Shown: piece after piece, positions 1 to 11,422 of the stretch
How positions within the stretch are numbered: position 1 is the first letter of the stretch
How the letters are laid out: the number at the start of each line of letters is the position of its first letter
From: Nissolia schottii
Taxonomy: Eukaryota; Streptophyta; Magnoliopsida; Fabales; Fabaceae
DNA: 64,000 bases
Assembly: GCA_003254905.1 (NCBI GenBank)
Contig: QANU01013586.1
Span: 189,102 to 253,101, forward strand
Reading direction: 5' to 3'
Notes under the pieces: generated by a model
Seen by the model: only the letters and a program-made list of their open reading frames with translations
Database searches by the model: none
Told to the model about the DNA's origin: nothing
Made by a program: the position numbers and the translations under genes

Positions 1-361
1 CTTAAAAACTTAGGAGATAATCTCTTTATGTTCATGCGGACAAGTTTTTTAGAAATATGAAATAATGCTTTTCAAACAGAAACACAGCTTCTTTCTGAAG
101 TTCAAAAATAATAAAAAGTGAAGTGAAGAAGAAAATTAGACACACAATTTATACTAGTTTGATTCCCAAAAGTTAAGGATCTACGTCCAATTCTTTACTC
201 ACCTTTAAATTTATCTATAATATACTTTCAGGTAACCTTTTTTCTTTTAAGTAAAGAGAACAATTCAATAGCCAAACTTTTTCAACTTAGTAATTTGCTT
301 CTGATTTTATATATATATTTTTTGGTTTCTTTGGTTACTGAACTTACGGTAATTTCTGCAG

Positions 362-1986
362 AACACGAATGGTGATGATACCAATATAGATTTAGCTAGT
401 CCTTCGCTGCAACCATGTACCAAGCAGCAATGGAGAATCAATCAACAGTATATAGTCAATACTGTGAGTACAATTAAATTCATAATTTAAGCAAGACGGT
501 GCATTGCATGTATGGTTGTTCTTTTACCAATACCACCTCTAACTAATCAAACAAAACGAATCGAAAAAGGATGGTATTGCAAGGCTTTCAAATAGGTATA
601 TGAGAATAAAGTAAGAAAAAGAAGTCAAGTTTCAAAGACTAATAATGAAAGCATGCTATAGAGTAGAGGGAAGAAGAATAATTTTGTTTCTTTTTTTTTT
701 TCCTCCCATTTGATAGCAAAGAAAGCGTGCTATAACAATTCAAGAGATTGCAAGGAGCAGCCATCACTAAAGAGCAAATCTCAAGAGACTTCCCTATTGG
801 ATCTGCAATAGCAAAACCATTCTTGGCAACTTGCCCTATCAGGTTTGTATATTTTATGTACCAAAATGAGCACTGACTGAGTGACATTCCACAACACAGT
901 AACACAACAAAACTATTCCTATCACCTTACAGAATTGGTTTGTGAAGCGGTTCAATGCTGCAGTCTTTGAAAATGAGCTCAAATGGTATGCTACAGAGCC
1001 TGATCAAGGAAAGGTCAATTACACCATTTCAGACCAGATGCTGCAATTTGTTAGAGCAAAAGAAATCATAGCTAGAGGGCACAATATATTCTGGGAAGAC
1101 CCTAGATACACACCACCATGGGTCCATAACCTTACTAGCATCGAGTTACGATCTGCTGTGAATTCCAGAATCCAAAGTCTCAAGAACCAATACAATGAAG
1201 AATTAATACACTGGGATGTCAGCAATGAAATGCTTCATTTCGATTTCTATGAGAAAAGACTTGGACCTAATGCCACATTTCTTTTCTTTGAGACAACACA
1301 TAAATCAGACCCACTAGCAACCCTGTTTATGAATGACTTTAATGTTGTGGAAACATGCAGTGATGTGAATTCCACAGTTGATGCCTATATCTCCAAGAGG
1401 AGAGAATTGCAATAGAATGGAGTCTTTATGGATGGAATTGGCTTAGAGGGTCACTTCATAATACCAAATCCACCCTTTATCAGAGCTATCCTAGACAAGT
1501 TGGGAACACTTGGCATTCCCATTTGGCTTACTGAGGTTGACATAAGCAAGACACTTGATCAAGATACACAGGTGAGCTTGCTAGAGCAACTCATGTTCTA
1601 TAATAAAATAAAACAAACAAAAATTCATTTGCCTTCAATTTCTATACTCAGGCAATTTATTTAGAACAAGTGTTGAGGGAAGGCTTCTCACTCCATCTGT
1701 GAATGGGATGACGCTTTGGACAACACTTCATCCAAAAGGGTGCTACCAAATGTGCCTCACAGATAATGATTTCAAGAACCTACCAGCAGGTGATGTGGTG
1801 GACAAGCTTCTTCAATAGAAGCAAACTGGTTGTGTAGAGGGAGTGGCGGATAACCACGGTTCCTACAGCTTTTATGGGTTCTTAGGAGAATATAGAGTTA
1901 GTGTCCTGTATGACAACAGAACTATGGATTCATCATTTTCGCTCAGTCGAGGTGAAGAAACTAGACATGTTACTATTACACTCTGA
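362..1986 (+). pseudogene. GH10 endo-1,4-beta-xylanase pseudogene
   Basis: Relic of a plant glycoside hydrolase family 10 xylanase, a secreted enzyme that cuts the xylan backbone in cell walls. Recognisable exons are about 362-463, 717-842, 933-1571 and 1652-1986, each flanked by AG/GT sites. Family motifs include FNAAVFENELKWY, the acid/base region WDVSNEMLHFDFYE (E of NE) and the nucleophile region WLTEVD. The gene is broken several times. Exon 717-842 has lost bases, so its first and second halves read in different frames. There is an in-frame TAG at 1413-1415. A one-base deletion lies near 1690. A TAG follows VVDKLLQ at about 1816. Upstream exons (signal peptide, carbohydrate-binding module) may lie before the window. 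Both catalytic glutamate contexts survive, so decay looks moderate in age. Identity of the family is firm; non-functionality is inferred from several independent lesions. Confidence 0.85.
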
Positions 1987-3567
1987 CTCAGCTTAACCTT
2001 CACTAAAAACTTCAGTTTCAAATTTAAATGATAGTATTACTGTTATAGGTTCATGCAATGCAGTTTCAATTCTATAAATTCATCATTCCAAATTGTAAAC
2101 TGCTTGAATCATGAAAGTGTCTTCAGAATTCTTCTGCTACATCTATAGCCTATGTATATTTCCCGATCCAAGTCATATACGTTAAAGGGTAATCACATAA
2201 TCTAGCCTTTTTTCTGTAAATAACTTTTTAAAATAACTACTTCCTTTTTCTTTGTCTTGAGAAATTCATTGCTGAAAACTTGGCCTTGCCATCGCACATG
2301 AGGAGTTCTGTAAAGTAGAAAGGAATATTGAATTTTGGCATCGGTTTTGTTGGGGAATCTAATTAATGATAACAGTGAAGGACCTACAATACATACTTTA
2401 CACCCTACAAAGAAGATTTACATGTCCAAGAACACATAGATAACTGTAACTAGAAATTGAGGAATGCACCAAGAAACTGAAACCACGAGGCTTACAGGCT
2501 TCAACAAAATCATCAAAGACAACTTAGCTTCCTCAATTCACTAGGATAAGAAGTCACTTTGTGAAAACAACAAGGAAGGGAAATGCTCCAATTGCCGAAC
2601 ATTTGTTGCCTTTACTGTTGTTGTGAAAATCGAGTGACTCACTCTCCAATCCTTCTCAAATAACCACTGAGAGATTCTGAACACTAGCTTCCTTCTTGTG
2701 ATCTTTACTCCTCATCGCAGATCCAGAGAGTTGTTGATGATTCGCTTTATTTACCTCTGTGTCATAAAAAAAAGTAATAAAAGCGAGGATTTACAATAGG
2801 ATCCGGATATTATTGAAACTGATAGGTTCTGTTTTATTTTTTTCGATAGACACATGGCATATTTTGTTATTGTACATGTGATGGAAACCAGATAAGCCAA
2901 CCCAAAACAATAAATATGTTTACTACTTTGCTTTATAAACTCGCCTACAACCATGGATGGGAGAGATTAATATAGAAATAACCACTTGGTCGCATGAAGC
3001 ATGAAATTTTGTTTTTTAGCATCTTGGAGTGGGTGGTGTACAATTAGTGGGAAAGCCAAAATTCAAGAACCCAATAACTAATAAACCGGCAAAATGAAAT
3101 TAACCCACTAGACATTTTTACAATTACAAATTGGAATGAAAATGTAGGAAGGAGAATGCTGCAGCCTAGCCTAGTCCTAGTGCAGCTAGATGAGGAAGGA
3201 TAGAAGAAGCAAAAAGGGTAACAACAGAGTAAGAGAAGGAGGAGAACCTGCTAAATTTGTGTCTCGCAAGGACTTCTGGCTGCACGTTTGTTTCCACACA
3301 CAAATCACAATCAGAAAAAATAAAGAAATATAATTCAGATTCCTGTCCAATACTACAGTTTGGTGATTTTCTGTTATGTTAATTTATTAATAACATGAGC
3401 ACTAAAAACTCCAGCTTTGGCCGTATGGTTTATGGAACAACCACTGGAATGTCGCCAAAAATAATGATTTGCTTACCAGCTGCAATTTTTCATAGATACA
3501 TAACATAACAATGCATGAATAACACATGATAAAACCATCTTAACATAATAATAATAATAACAACAAC
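1987..3567. other. Intergenic, no gene seen
   Basis: AT-rich DNA between the xylanase relic and the candidate Pol III transcript. Both strands were read for family motifs and none was found; open frames are short and show no conserved-looking stretch. A short run of ATA/ACA triplets lies at about 3547-3568, just outside the RNA terminator. Confidence 0.5.
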
Positions 3568-3573
3568 AAAAAA
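3568..3573 (-). terminator. T6 Pol III terminator
   Basis: Six consecutive T on the minus strand, the first T-run of four or more downstream of the putative start near 3813. It defines the 3' end of the candidate small RNA. Confidence 0.5.
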
Positions 3574-3813
3574 GATAACTAGCTTTTTATATTTAGTTTA
3601 CCTTGGAGAGGATGGACAGAAGGTGATGGTGTAATCGGTAGCAGACCAAGTAAATGTAGTGGAAGCTACAAGAGTTGGGGCATTGCTGGCTGAGACCCAT
3701 GACAGTCAAACCTGCTGATGACCAACAGACTGGCAAGAATTACTTTGCCTAGTAGTAAGGAGGAAGGAGAGGATGGCTTCGGCTCCCAACTCCCTTCTCA
3801 AGCTTTTTTTACC
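3568..3813 (-). ncRNA. Candidate Pol III small RNA, about 245 nt
   Basis: Minus-strand segment behind a plant snRNA-type promoter (3831-3876). By U6-like spacing, transcription would begin near 3809-3814. Reading the minus strand from there, the first run of four or more T is the T6 at 3573-3568, which gives a transcript of about 240-246 nt with no internal Pol III stop. The putative RNA has structure. The arm GAGUUGGG near the 5' end (3792-3785) is perfectly complementary to CCCAACUC near the 3' end (3679-3672), extendable by a GC pair across a one-base bulge. A local hairpin GGCAA/UUGCC lies near 3735-3752. No long open frame spans it. Size and architecture fit RNase MRP RNA or AtR8-like plant Pol III RNAs, but I could not match the sequence to any of them. 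U6, U3 and 7SL are excluded because their conserved starts are absent. Confidence 0.5.
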
Positions 3814-3830
3814 ATTACAACAACAACTAA

Positions 3831-3876
3831 GGTATATAAACATTTGAAAAGATTGAGTATTAACCAATGTGGGACT
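3831..3876 (-). promoter_or_regulatory. USE + TATA, Pol III-type snRNA promoter
   Basis: On the minus strand, AGTCCCACATTGG (3876-3864) matches the plant Upstream Sequence Element RTCCCACATCG with one change. It is followed 24 nt later by TTTATATA (3840-3833). The 24-nt gap equals that of Arabidopsis U6 Pol III promoters; Pol II snRNA promoters use about 10 nt more. USE consensus and spacing rule are established knowledge; the match is seen directly. Confidence 0.6.
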
Positions 3877-6457
3877 AGAACTTTTGAAATACTTAACATT
3901 TTCCAACAAGTCAGAGTCACTAGAAAGTGTCTAAAGCAAAATGAAAACTTAGTGACACGTATGGTATACTCTTCTTGTGTTGGGAGTGGGCACAGAAAAG
4001 AGTGAGGGTGAAAGAGTTAACTGAAACGGGAAAGAGATGACTGGTTGCAATGGTGAGACTGAGAAGGAGGTAGTGAATTAAGATGGAGAAGGGTTTTTTT
4101 TTTGGGAATATTGATCTTTCTTTTTTTGAGCCGTTGACAAATAGAGGATAAAACAGTTCCCTGTAGATTGGCCCAATATATCATAGCCTATTTGAGCTAA
4201 GGTGCATTATCATTAAAATTGAACGATGCAAACTTTTTCATCTCTGGTCCTCTACCTTAAGCACCCATTAATATGATTCAAGAAAGTTGATTTATTGCAA
4301 AAAGAAGAAAGTCGGTTTATTGCAAGTAGCATGTCCTTTCTTAATCCCTTTGTATTCAAATTTCTGAAAAAACTCTAGTATTACTCAATGAGTGTGTTCC
4401 TATATTGATTGGCAATCAATAGCCACAAATCATCTTCTTGATGTCAATCTAACGATCAAATTTTAGTTGTCTTTAATGAATCTCTTGACAGATACAACCA
4501 AAAGCAACTTCAAACTGGAAATGACTAATTCGGTCTCTAGTGTTAAGGCCCCAATTTAACATGACGCAGATCTATTCTATACATGGAAATCAGCTAGAAA
4601 TAAGGCTCATAATTGTACCATAAAGTCATTTTGTTTTGACACTGCTTCAAAACGTGCAGAACAGATCGAATATGGTAATTATGTAGACACCCACGTTAAC
4701 CACCAGCTCACCTGACAGTGGAGGACAATAAAAATATTAGTTGATTCATAACATGGACAATTCCCCGTATCAAAACATTAATACCATCAAGGGAAGATAT
4801 CAAACAAAGAAGAGCAAAGTGCTTATTATGCTAACAAGATCTTTGAACCAAGTAGATCGATGGTCTACAACCGATTGAAGGTGGTCAAGGAGACAGAGTC
4901 ACGGAGTGGGATGTGGTCGTCCAACACACTTGATGAATCATATAAATATGTTTACTGCAGCTAAACAATATGCTTTTTGGTTATTCACCTTCTACCAGCG
5001 TGCTTCCATTTTTAATTTATCTATGTTTACACCCCCGCAATGCGCCGCCAAAAAAAATACTGAAATTAACTCGTGTTTTCTTAGAAAGATTGGATTTCAC
5101 ACGAGAGAATTAGGAATGAGGAAATGACATAATTAATCTTAAATGAATGAGATAGAACATCAAACTTTATAAAGTGATGTATCTAAAGACAAGATGTGTG
5201 ACTAACAATTTTTTGTAATAATGTTTTGACATAGATAAAACTATAATCTAAAATCATAATTTCCTTAAGTGAAATTTACAGCCATGCACTTTTTTTAAAC
5301 AAAACTCTTATGTTTCATTTGTGTGTCTCTTCCCATGTCCCACCAATAAAAAACGGTCATTTATAATATTATGGGTAGTTTAAAATCATTTCACGGAAAT
5401 CATAAGTGGAGTGGTGAGTTGTCAACATACAATTGGAGGGAGACATGGACTGAGATAGGAAGGTGAGATAGAAGATCTTCATCCGTTGTTTTCACTATAT
5501 ATTTATCTTATTTATGAATTTTTATCTCTTCAAAATTTTCTTTACAACATAAATCTTTGGTTCTTTAAATAATTTTAAAGAAGATTCTTTTGGTGTCTTT
5601 GTTTATCTAAATCATTTGATCACTTTCACAATTTGATTCTTCTAATGGTTGAAATTCTCTTTTCTTGATTGTGTCTTAATTATATTTTTTTATTTAAAAA
5701 AAAAAGCTTTTCTCGTAGAAAGCTCTAACTCATGAGATGAAAATACAAGTTTATACTCAAATTTCTTTCTTTATTGCCTCCCTCTGTATAGGTAAAAACT
5801 ATCAAGATTTATTGGCTATATATAATGGTACTGTCTCAAAAACATAAAAATAAAAAATAAAAAACTTAGCACAAAAGACCAAGACTTAAATAGGATTAGT
5901 CTTCTTGAAAAAAACTTTGATTTATGAAATTGCAAGTTTTAGTTCTAATTTTTGGCATACGTATGTTTGTATATGTTTGATGGTATTAGCCATATGTATA
6001 GTATCATGATCATTTGAACTTGTTGATGATATGTATGTATACATACAAGCAACTCATACAACATTGTTGAGCTTGCTATCTTATTCTCCTATACCAAATT
6101 GGTTAGAGCATAGCTTAGATTTGATGAGTTCTACACAATGAATAAACAAGGTTCATTGTTTGCACTAACACTCTCTGAGACATGTTTATAGTTGAAGGGG
6201 TAAAGAGGTACAGCCCTATTTTGTATTTGTTAGAGTTTCTTTTTGCTTGAACTAAAAAACTATATGGTTTGAGCGGAACTCTGCATGGATTAATGGATGA
6301 TTGCTCCTAGTGAAGCACTTACTTTTAAATCATGTAAGCAATAATTTTCTTAATAATTTTGAAATGGGAGTGATAATTGGGTGCGAGATCTGAAATGACA
6401 CGAGTGATAGTTTATTGTGGTGGGGAAGAGAATGAGAGAAGAAGTGTGGAGATGGAG
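3877..6457. other. Intergenic, no gene seen
   Basis: AT-rich DNA with many short A/T runs. No family motif, RNA gene or repeat pair was recognised on either strand. Its right edge is the target site of the copia element (TTACT at 6458-6462). Confidence 0.5.
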
Positions 6458-6462
6458 TTACT

Positions 6463-6645
6463 TAATAGAAGAATGAAGATGAGAAAGGAGTGAAAAACTG
6501 AACTTGCATATCTAGGAGCAATGCTCTGTATATATATACAAACACCAATAGCTTGTGCAGCAAGCAACAATAACTAACTCCAACTAACTTCTAAATAACT
6601 AACTCTAACAACTCTAACAAACTATGTTGAGAGTTTCCCCTATTA
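6463..6645 (-). repeat. 3' LTR of copia element
   Basis: A 183-bp LTR, the left copy on the plus strand. It begins TAATAG and ends CTATTA, giving a 6-bp terminal inverted repeat. It shares the block from GAAGAATGAAGATGAG to the TATA-like run, and the block from CACCAATAGCTTGTGC to the end, with the other copy. Confidence 0.92.
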
Positions 6646-9600
6646 CCGCCCCTCAAACGTGGCATGGTGTTGGGTGAAAATGTTTATCATGCCAAGTTTG
6701 GAATGCAAAGACTGAAAAATGGGTTGGGGCACGGGTTTGCTCATCAAATCTACAAGTTGTATCTTAGAAGCTATGTGAAGAAGGCGAATAAAGCCACTTT
6801 GAACCTTCTCATGGACATGTGACAATCAAGGTCAATGTGCTTATTTGCTCATGGAATGTAGGATTGTGAGCAATTTGTATAGCGGATTGGTTGTCAGAAA
6901 ATATTGCTGCAGAATGTGTAGGCAAGATGTTGAAATCCTTTAACAGATAAGAAATTCATTGTAGTTCATAAGACACAGCCGCAAGAGCTTGATACTCTGC
7001 TTCACAAGATGATTGAGAAACAACGGATTGTTTCTTGGATTTCCAGCTAAGTAAAGAATCTTCGAGAAAAACACAGAACCCAGTGGTTGAGCAACGAGTG
7101 TCATGGCAACCGGCCCAATCAGCATCACAGAAAGCCTTGAGCTGCAGAACAGAGGAGCTAGGAAAGAACAAGCCCATTCTTGGGTTAGACTTGATGAAAT
7201 GAAGAACTCTGTTAGCTACAGATTGGTGTGCATCAGTGGGTTGAGACATGAATTAGGCAAGGTGATTAATTGAAAAGGAGAGGTCAGGTCTAGTTGTGGT
7301 CAAGTAGATGAGTCTACTAACTAGCCTCCTATATGCAGCAAGGTCTACTAGAGGTTCGCCCACATCTTTTGACAAACGCTAAGAAGCAGCCATGGGAATG
7401 TTAAGTGGCTTGCAACCAATCATTCTTGTAGCTGAAAGAATTTCAAGAGCATATTTTCTTTGTGACACTGAAATTCCTTGGTCTGAACGAGCTACTTCAA
7501 GGCTAAGAAAGAACTTGAGATCACCTAAGTCTTTGATACAGAATTGAGTGTCCAAGAACTATTTAATAGAACGGATCTCAGATAAGCAATCTCTAGCTAA
7601 TATGATGTCATCAACATAAACTAGGAGGGTTGTGAAAGAACAATCAGAGACTTTCAGAAATAAGGAATGATCCGATTGAGATTGAGTAAAGCCAAGAGAC
7701 AAAAGGGCACTAGAGAGCTTTGAGAACCATTGTCTAATTTCTTACTTTAAACCATATAAGGACTTAAGCAGCATGCATGCTTGATTTGGTTTAGAACACT
7801 TAAAACCTTGAGGTAGTCATATGTAAACCTCTTCATGTAAGTCACCATAAAGAAATGCATTGTTAACATCCAGCTACTGCAGATGCCATCCCTTAACAGC
7901 TACTAAGGCCAATAACAATTTCACTGTTGTCATTTTAGCAATAGGGATGAATGTGTCCATATAATCAATGCCATGTGTTTGAGTGTAGCCTTTTGCCACT
8001 AGCCTTGCTTTGTAGCTTTCTATAGAATCATCAGCCTTAAGTTTGATTTTGTATACCCATTTACAGCCAATAGGAGTTTTCCTTGCAGGTAGATCAACCA
8101 ATTTCCAGGTTGAATTTTGCTTCAGGGTTGTGATTTCAACATCCATTGCATCTCTCTAGCACTAATCGTTAACTGGATCACTGTATTTAGTTGGCTCAAC
8201 TAATACAGTCATGGAAAAAGCATAAGATTTGTGAGCGATTACCATATGACAGAATAGAATGCAGAGGATGATAAGTTGGGGAAGCAGTGGTAACAACTCT
8301 AGAATTAGTGGCAGAATTTTCAATCCAGTTGCAATGGTAATCTTGTAGGTAAGAAGGAGTGTGTCTTGCCCTTGTAGATTTCCTAAGAGGAACATGAGGA
8401 CTAGGAGAGGGGATCCTGTTAGATGAAGAGGATTCTGCAGGATTAGCCTCAGTAGTGTGGGTTGTGTTGCAAGGAAGGTCAATATCAACAGCAGCAACAA
8501 GAATACCAGCAAGAAAAACACAATCCTTAGATGAAGGAATTGGAGAAGATGCAATGCCATGATATGGGAAGAAATGTTCATAGAAACAGACATTTCTGCT
8601 AACAAAGATCTCCTTTGATTGCAAATCATATAACAGAAAAACCTTCATGCCATTCTTATAACCCTTGAGTCAAATTTTGTCTTGTTCCTATGTAAGGAAT
8701 TTGCATGAGATAGACAACCAAAGACTTTTAGAAAGCTTAAGTCAGGCATCTTATTATGTAGGATACTAAAAAGAGAAGTGTTGGTTGATCCTTTGCTAGG
8801 AATCCTGTTAATCAAAAAACATGCATGGATTGCTGCAAAAGACCAAAAAGAGGATGGCAGATTTGCTTGAAACAGAAGGGCTCTTGTGAAATTGAGTAAA
8901 TGTTGATGTTTTCTCTCAACAACAACATTTTGCTGTGGGGTTTCTAAACAACTCAGCTGGAGAATGATTCTCTTTGATGCATAGAACTCCTTCAAACTGA
9001 ATTCAGGCCCATTGTCTGATCTTATTACCTTGACAGATATGCGAAACTGATTTTGGACTTGAATAATGAAATTTCTGAGGGCATAGGGAGCCTCAGCTTT
9101 TGTTTTAAGTAGATACAACCATGTGTGTCCACTATGATCATCTACAATTTTGAGGAAGTATCTATGGCCTTGGATGGAAACAATTGGCACAAGGCCCCAA
9201 ATATCAATGTGCAGTAAATCAAAGACAGCGGATGAAACAAAATTACTGATACGAAAGGGAATTGCTTTTTGCTTAGAAAAATGACATATATCACAAGGTA
9301 CTGCATTTTTACAAATGGGAACAAAGTTGTATACATCATGAATGAGTTTCATTTTATCTGAGCCTATATGGCCTAATCTAAAATGCCAAAGATCAAATTT
9401 ATTCTCAAAGATGGAATTGACACTAACAGAATTATGTGTAGAAAGAATACATGGTAAAGGACTTTCTAAAACATAAAGACCATCCTTGGCTCTAGCAATG
9501 CCAATCTGCCTCGAGCTGTGAATGTCCTGAATCAGACATTGATCAGAGAAGATGGTGAGTTTACATGCCAAATCAGTGCATAATCTGGTAATTGCAATAA

Positions 9601-10932
9601 GATTGAAGTGGAAATTAGGCAAATACAACACATTTGAGAGGCAGTAGAATGAAGATAATTGAATTGTCCCAACATACTTGGAATACAAGACTTGACCATT
9701 AGAGAGATTAATGGCAATAGGAGGAGATAGTTCCTAGTAAGTCTGAAAATAAAGCAAAGAGCAGCAAATATGGTTTGACGCTCCAGAATCCAAAAGACAA
9801 GCTTTACCTGAAATAGGTGATAAACCACAACTAGAGGCATGAGTCATGTTGACTTGTGCTTGACTTGAGTCAGGGCAAGGTTTCTGAATCTAAGCAAGAA
9901 GGCTTTGATACTGCTCAGCTGTGAAATTGAATGCACTAGTAGAGGATACCTGTGATGAATTGCCATTAGAGTCATCAACAACAGCAACAGTGTTGGCATT
10001 AGCCCTCTTTGATTTGTATCCAGGAGGATAACCATGTTTCTTGTGACACTCATCAACCGTGTGACCACGGTAACCACAAAAAGAGCACCTCTTGCCACCT
10101 GATTTCCCTTTCCCTTGATCATAATTTTGCCTCTTATGAGTTTTAGAAACCACAGGCTTTGGTGCTACATAGTTCAAGCTAATCTTAGCATCATTGGCCT
10201 CATATGATAATTGTCTTTCATGTTGAAGATCCAATGCAAAAATTCTATTAAGAGGAGGAAGAGTTTCCATCAAGAGAACTTGAGAACGAATCGGATTAAA
10301 AGGTTCATTAAGACCTTTGAGGAATTTGATGGCAAGATTTGCATTTAATCGAGCTTTGAACTCAAGAAAAGCACCACAGACACACTGCACACTACATTTA
10401 TAGACAGGGATAGGTCCGAAAACATCCAAATCATCCCATAGTACCTTCAAATCAGTGAAAAACTTCGTGACAGTGGAATCTCCTTGACGCATAGCAGAGG
10501 TTTCCTCATGTAAATCAACAATGCGAAGTAAATCACCTTGAGAGAATCTCTCTTTGAGTTCTGTCCATATATCATATGCCTTGCCAATCCAAAGAACACT
10601 TTGAGCTATAGGAGGATCAACCGAATGGATGAGCTAAGAAATGACCATGTGGTTGCAACGTTCCCATTAGCCATAGTGAGGTGAATCAGCACTAGGCATA
10701 GTGATGGATCCATCAATGAACTTAACCTTGTTCTTGGATAGAAGTGCCATACGCATGGCCTGAGACCAACTATGGTAGTTGGCTCCATTAAGAAGAGAAG
10801 AAACAAGAATCAAGGAAGGATTTTCATTTGGATGCAAATAGTAAGGGCAAACGAGATCAGATGTTGAATCCAGAGGTGAAGCTTAAAAATCAACAGATGC
10901 AGAATCAAGGACACCAGTAGCAGCAGTCGCCA
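6646..10932 (-). pseudogene. Copia gag-pol polyprotein relic
   Basis: Minus-strand polyprotein gene of the LTR element. An ATG at 10932 opens a frame that stops after about 16 codons. Gag is read mostly from 10492 to 9890 and includes a CCHC zinc knuckle (CSFCGYRGHTVDEC, near 10090-10045). The protease motif LLDSGASNH is near 9800-9770. Integrase follows at about 9430-8650, with the zinc-binding HxxLGH-type and CDIC motifs and a DHS/SDNG core. Reverse transcriptase starts near 8146 with WKLVDLP and [10 protein letters not shown]; its catalytic YVDD is at 7618-7607. RNase H at 7249-6956 contains the copia signature DADWAGC. At least ten stop codons and several frame changes interrupt it, so no polyprotein can be made. 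The family is certain. Such copies move, if at all, only with help from a related active element. Confidence 0.9.
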
Positions 10933-11175
10933 TGGGTAATCAAAGAAAAACAAGCAATAATTCAATGAATGTTGCGAAGAAACTTGCACCGTAAGGATCT
11001 TTAAAGAGAGTATGGCAAAAATTCAGGTTTGTGATGCGCCATGGAAGCTAGGGAAATCACAGAGAAAGCCCGAGAAAGCCAGAGAAAATTTTTCAGACAA
11101 AATGTGCAAAGAAAGAAACCGTAAGAGAATCGGGGAGGAAAACAAACGAAAGCTTAAAGAAATCAACTGATACCA

Positions 11176-11237
11176 TAATAGAAGAATGAAGATGAGAAAG
11201 GAGTGAAAAACTAAAACTTGCATATTAAGGAGCAATG

Positions 11238-11301
<64 letters not shown>

Positions 11302-11417
11302 AAACACCAATAGCTTGTGCAGCAAGCAACAATAACTAACTCCAACTAACTTCTAAATAACTAACTTTAGCTAATTCTAACCGCTCTAGCAAACTATGTT
11401 GAGAGTTTCCCCTATTA
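11176..11417 (-). repeat. 5' LTR of copia element, TA-expanded
   Basis: A 242-bp LTR, longer than its partner mainly because of a (TA)n run at about 11240-11292 and small substitutions near its right side. Its inner edge is directly joined to the primer binding site. Confidence 0.92.
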
Positions 11418-11422
11418 TTACT

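Larger units (their letters stand above)
6463..11417 (-). mobile_element. Ty1/copia LTR retrotransposon, complete but dead
   Basis: A 4,955-bp element on the minus strand, bounded by LTRs at 6463-6645 and 11176-11417 and by the 5-bp target duplication TTACT (6458-6462 and 11418-11422). The primer binding site TGGTATCAG (minus, 11175-11167), complementary to the initiator Met tRNA 3' end, touches the 5' LTR directly. A short purine tract with GAGGGGCGG abuts the 3' LTR at 6646-6654. Domain order is gag, protease, integrase, reverse transcriptase, RNase H, which is the copia order. LTR ends are TAATAG...CTATTA instead of TG...CA. The LTRs differ at several bases and by a TA-repeat expansion, so the insertion is not very recent. 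Coding regions carry many stops. Confidence 0.93.

Noticed and set aside
3718-4005. 95-codon plus-strand frame
   Set aside because: No conserved motif; antisense to the candidate Pol III unit and its promoter, whose signals explain the region better.
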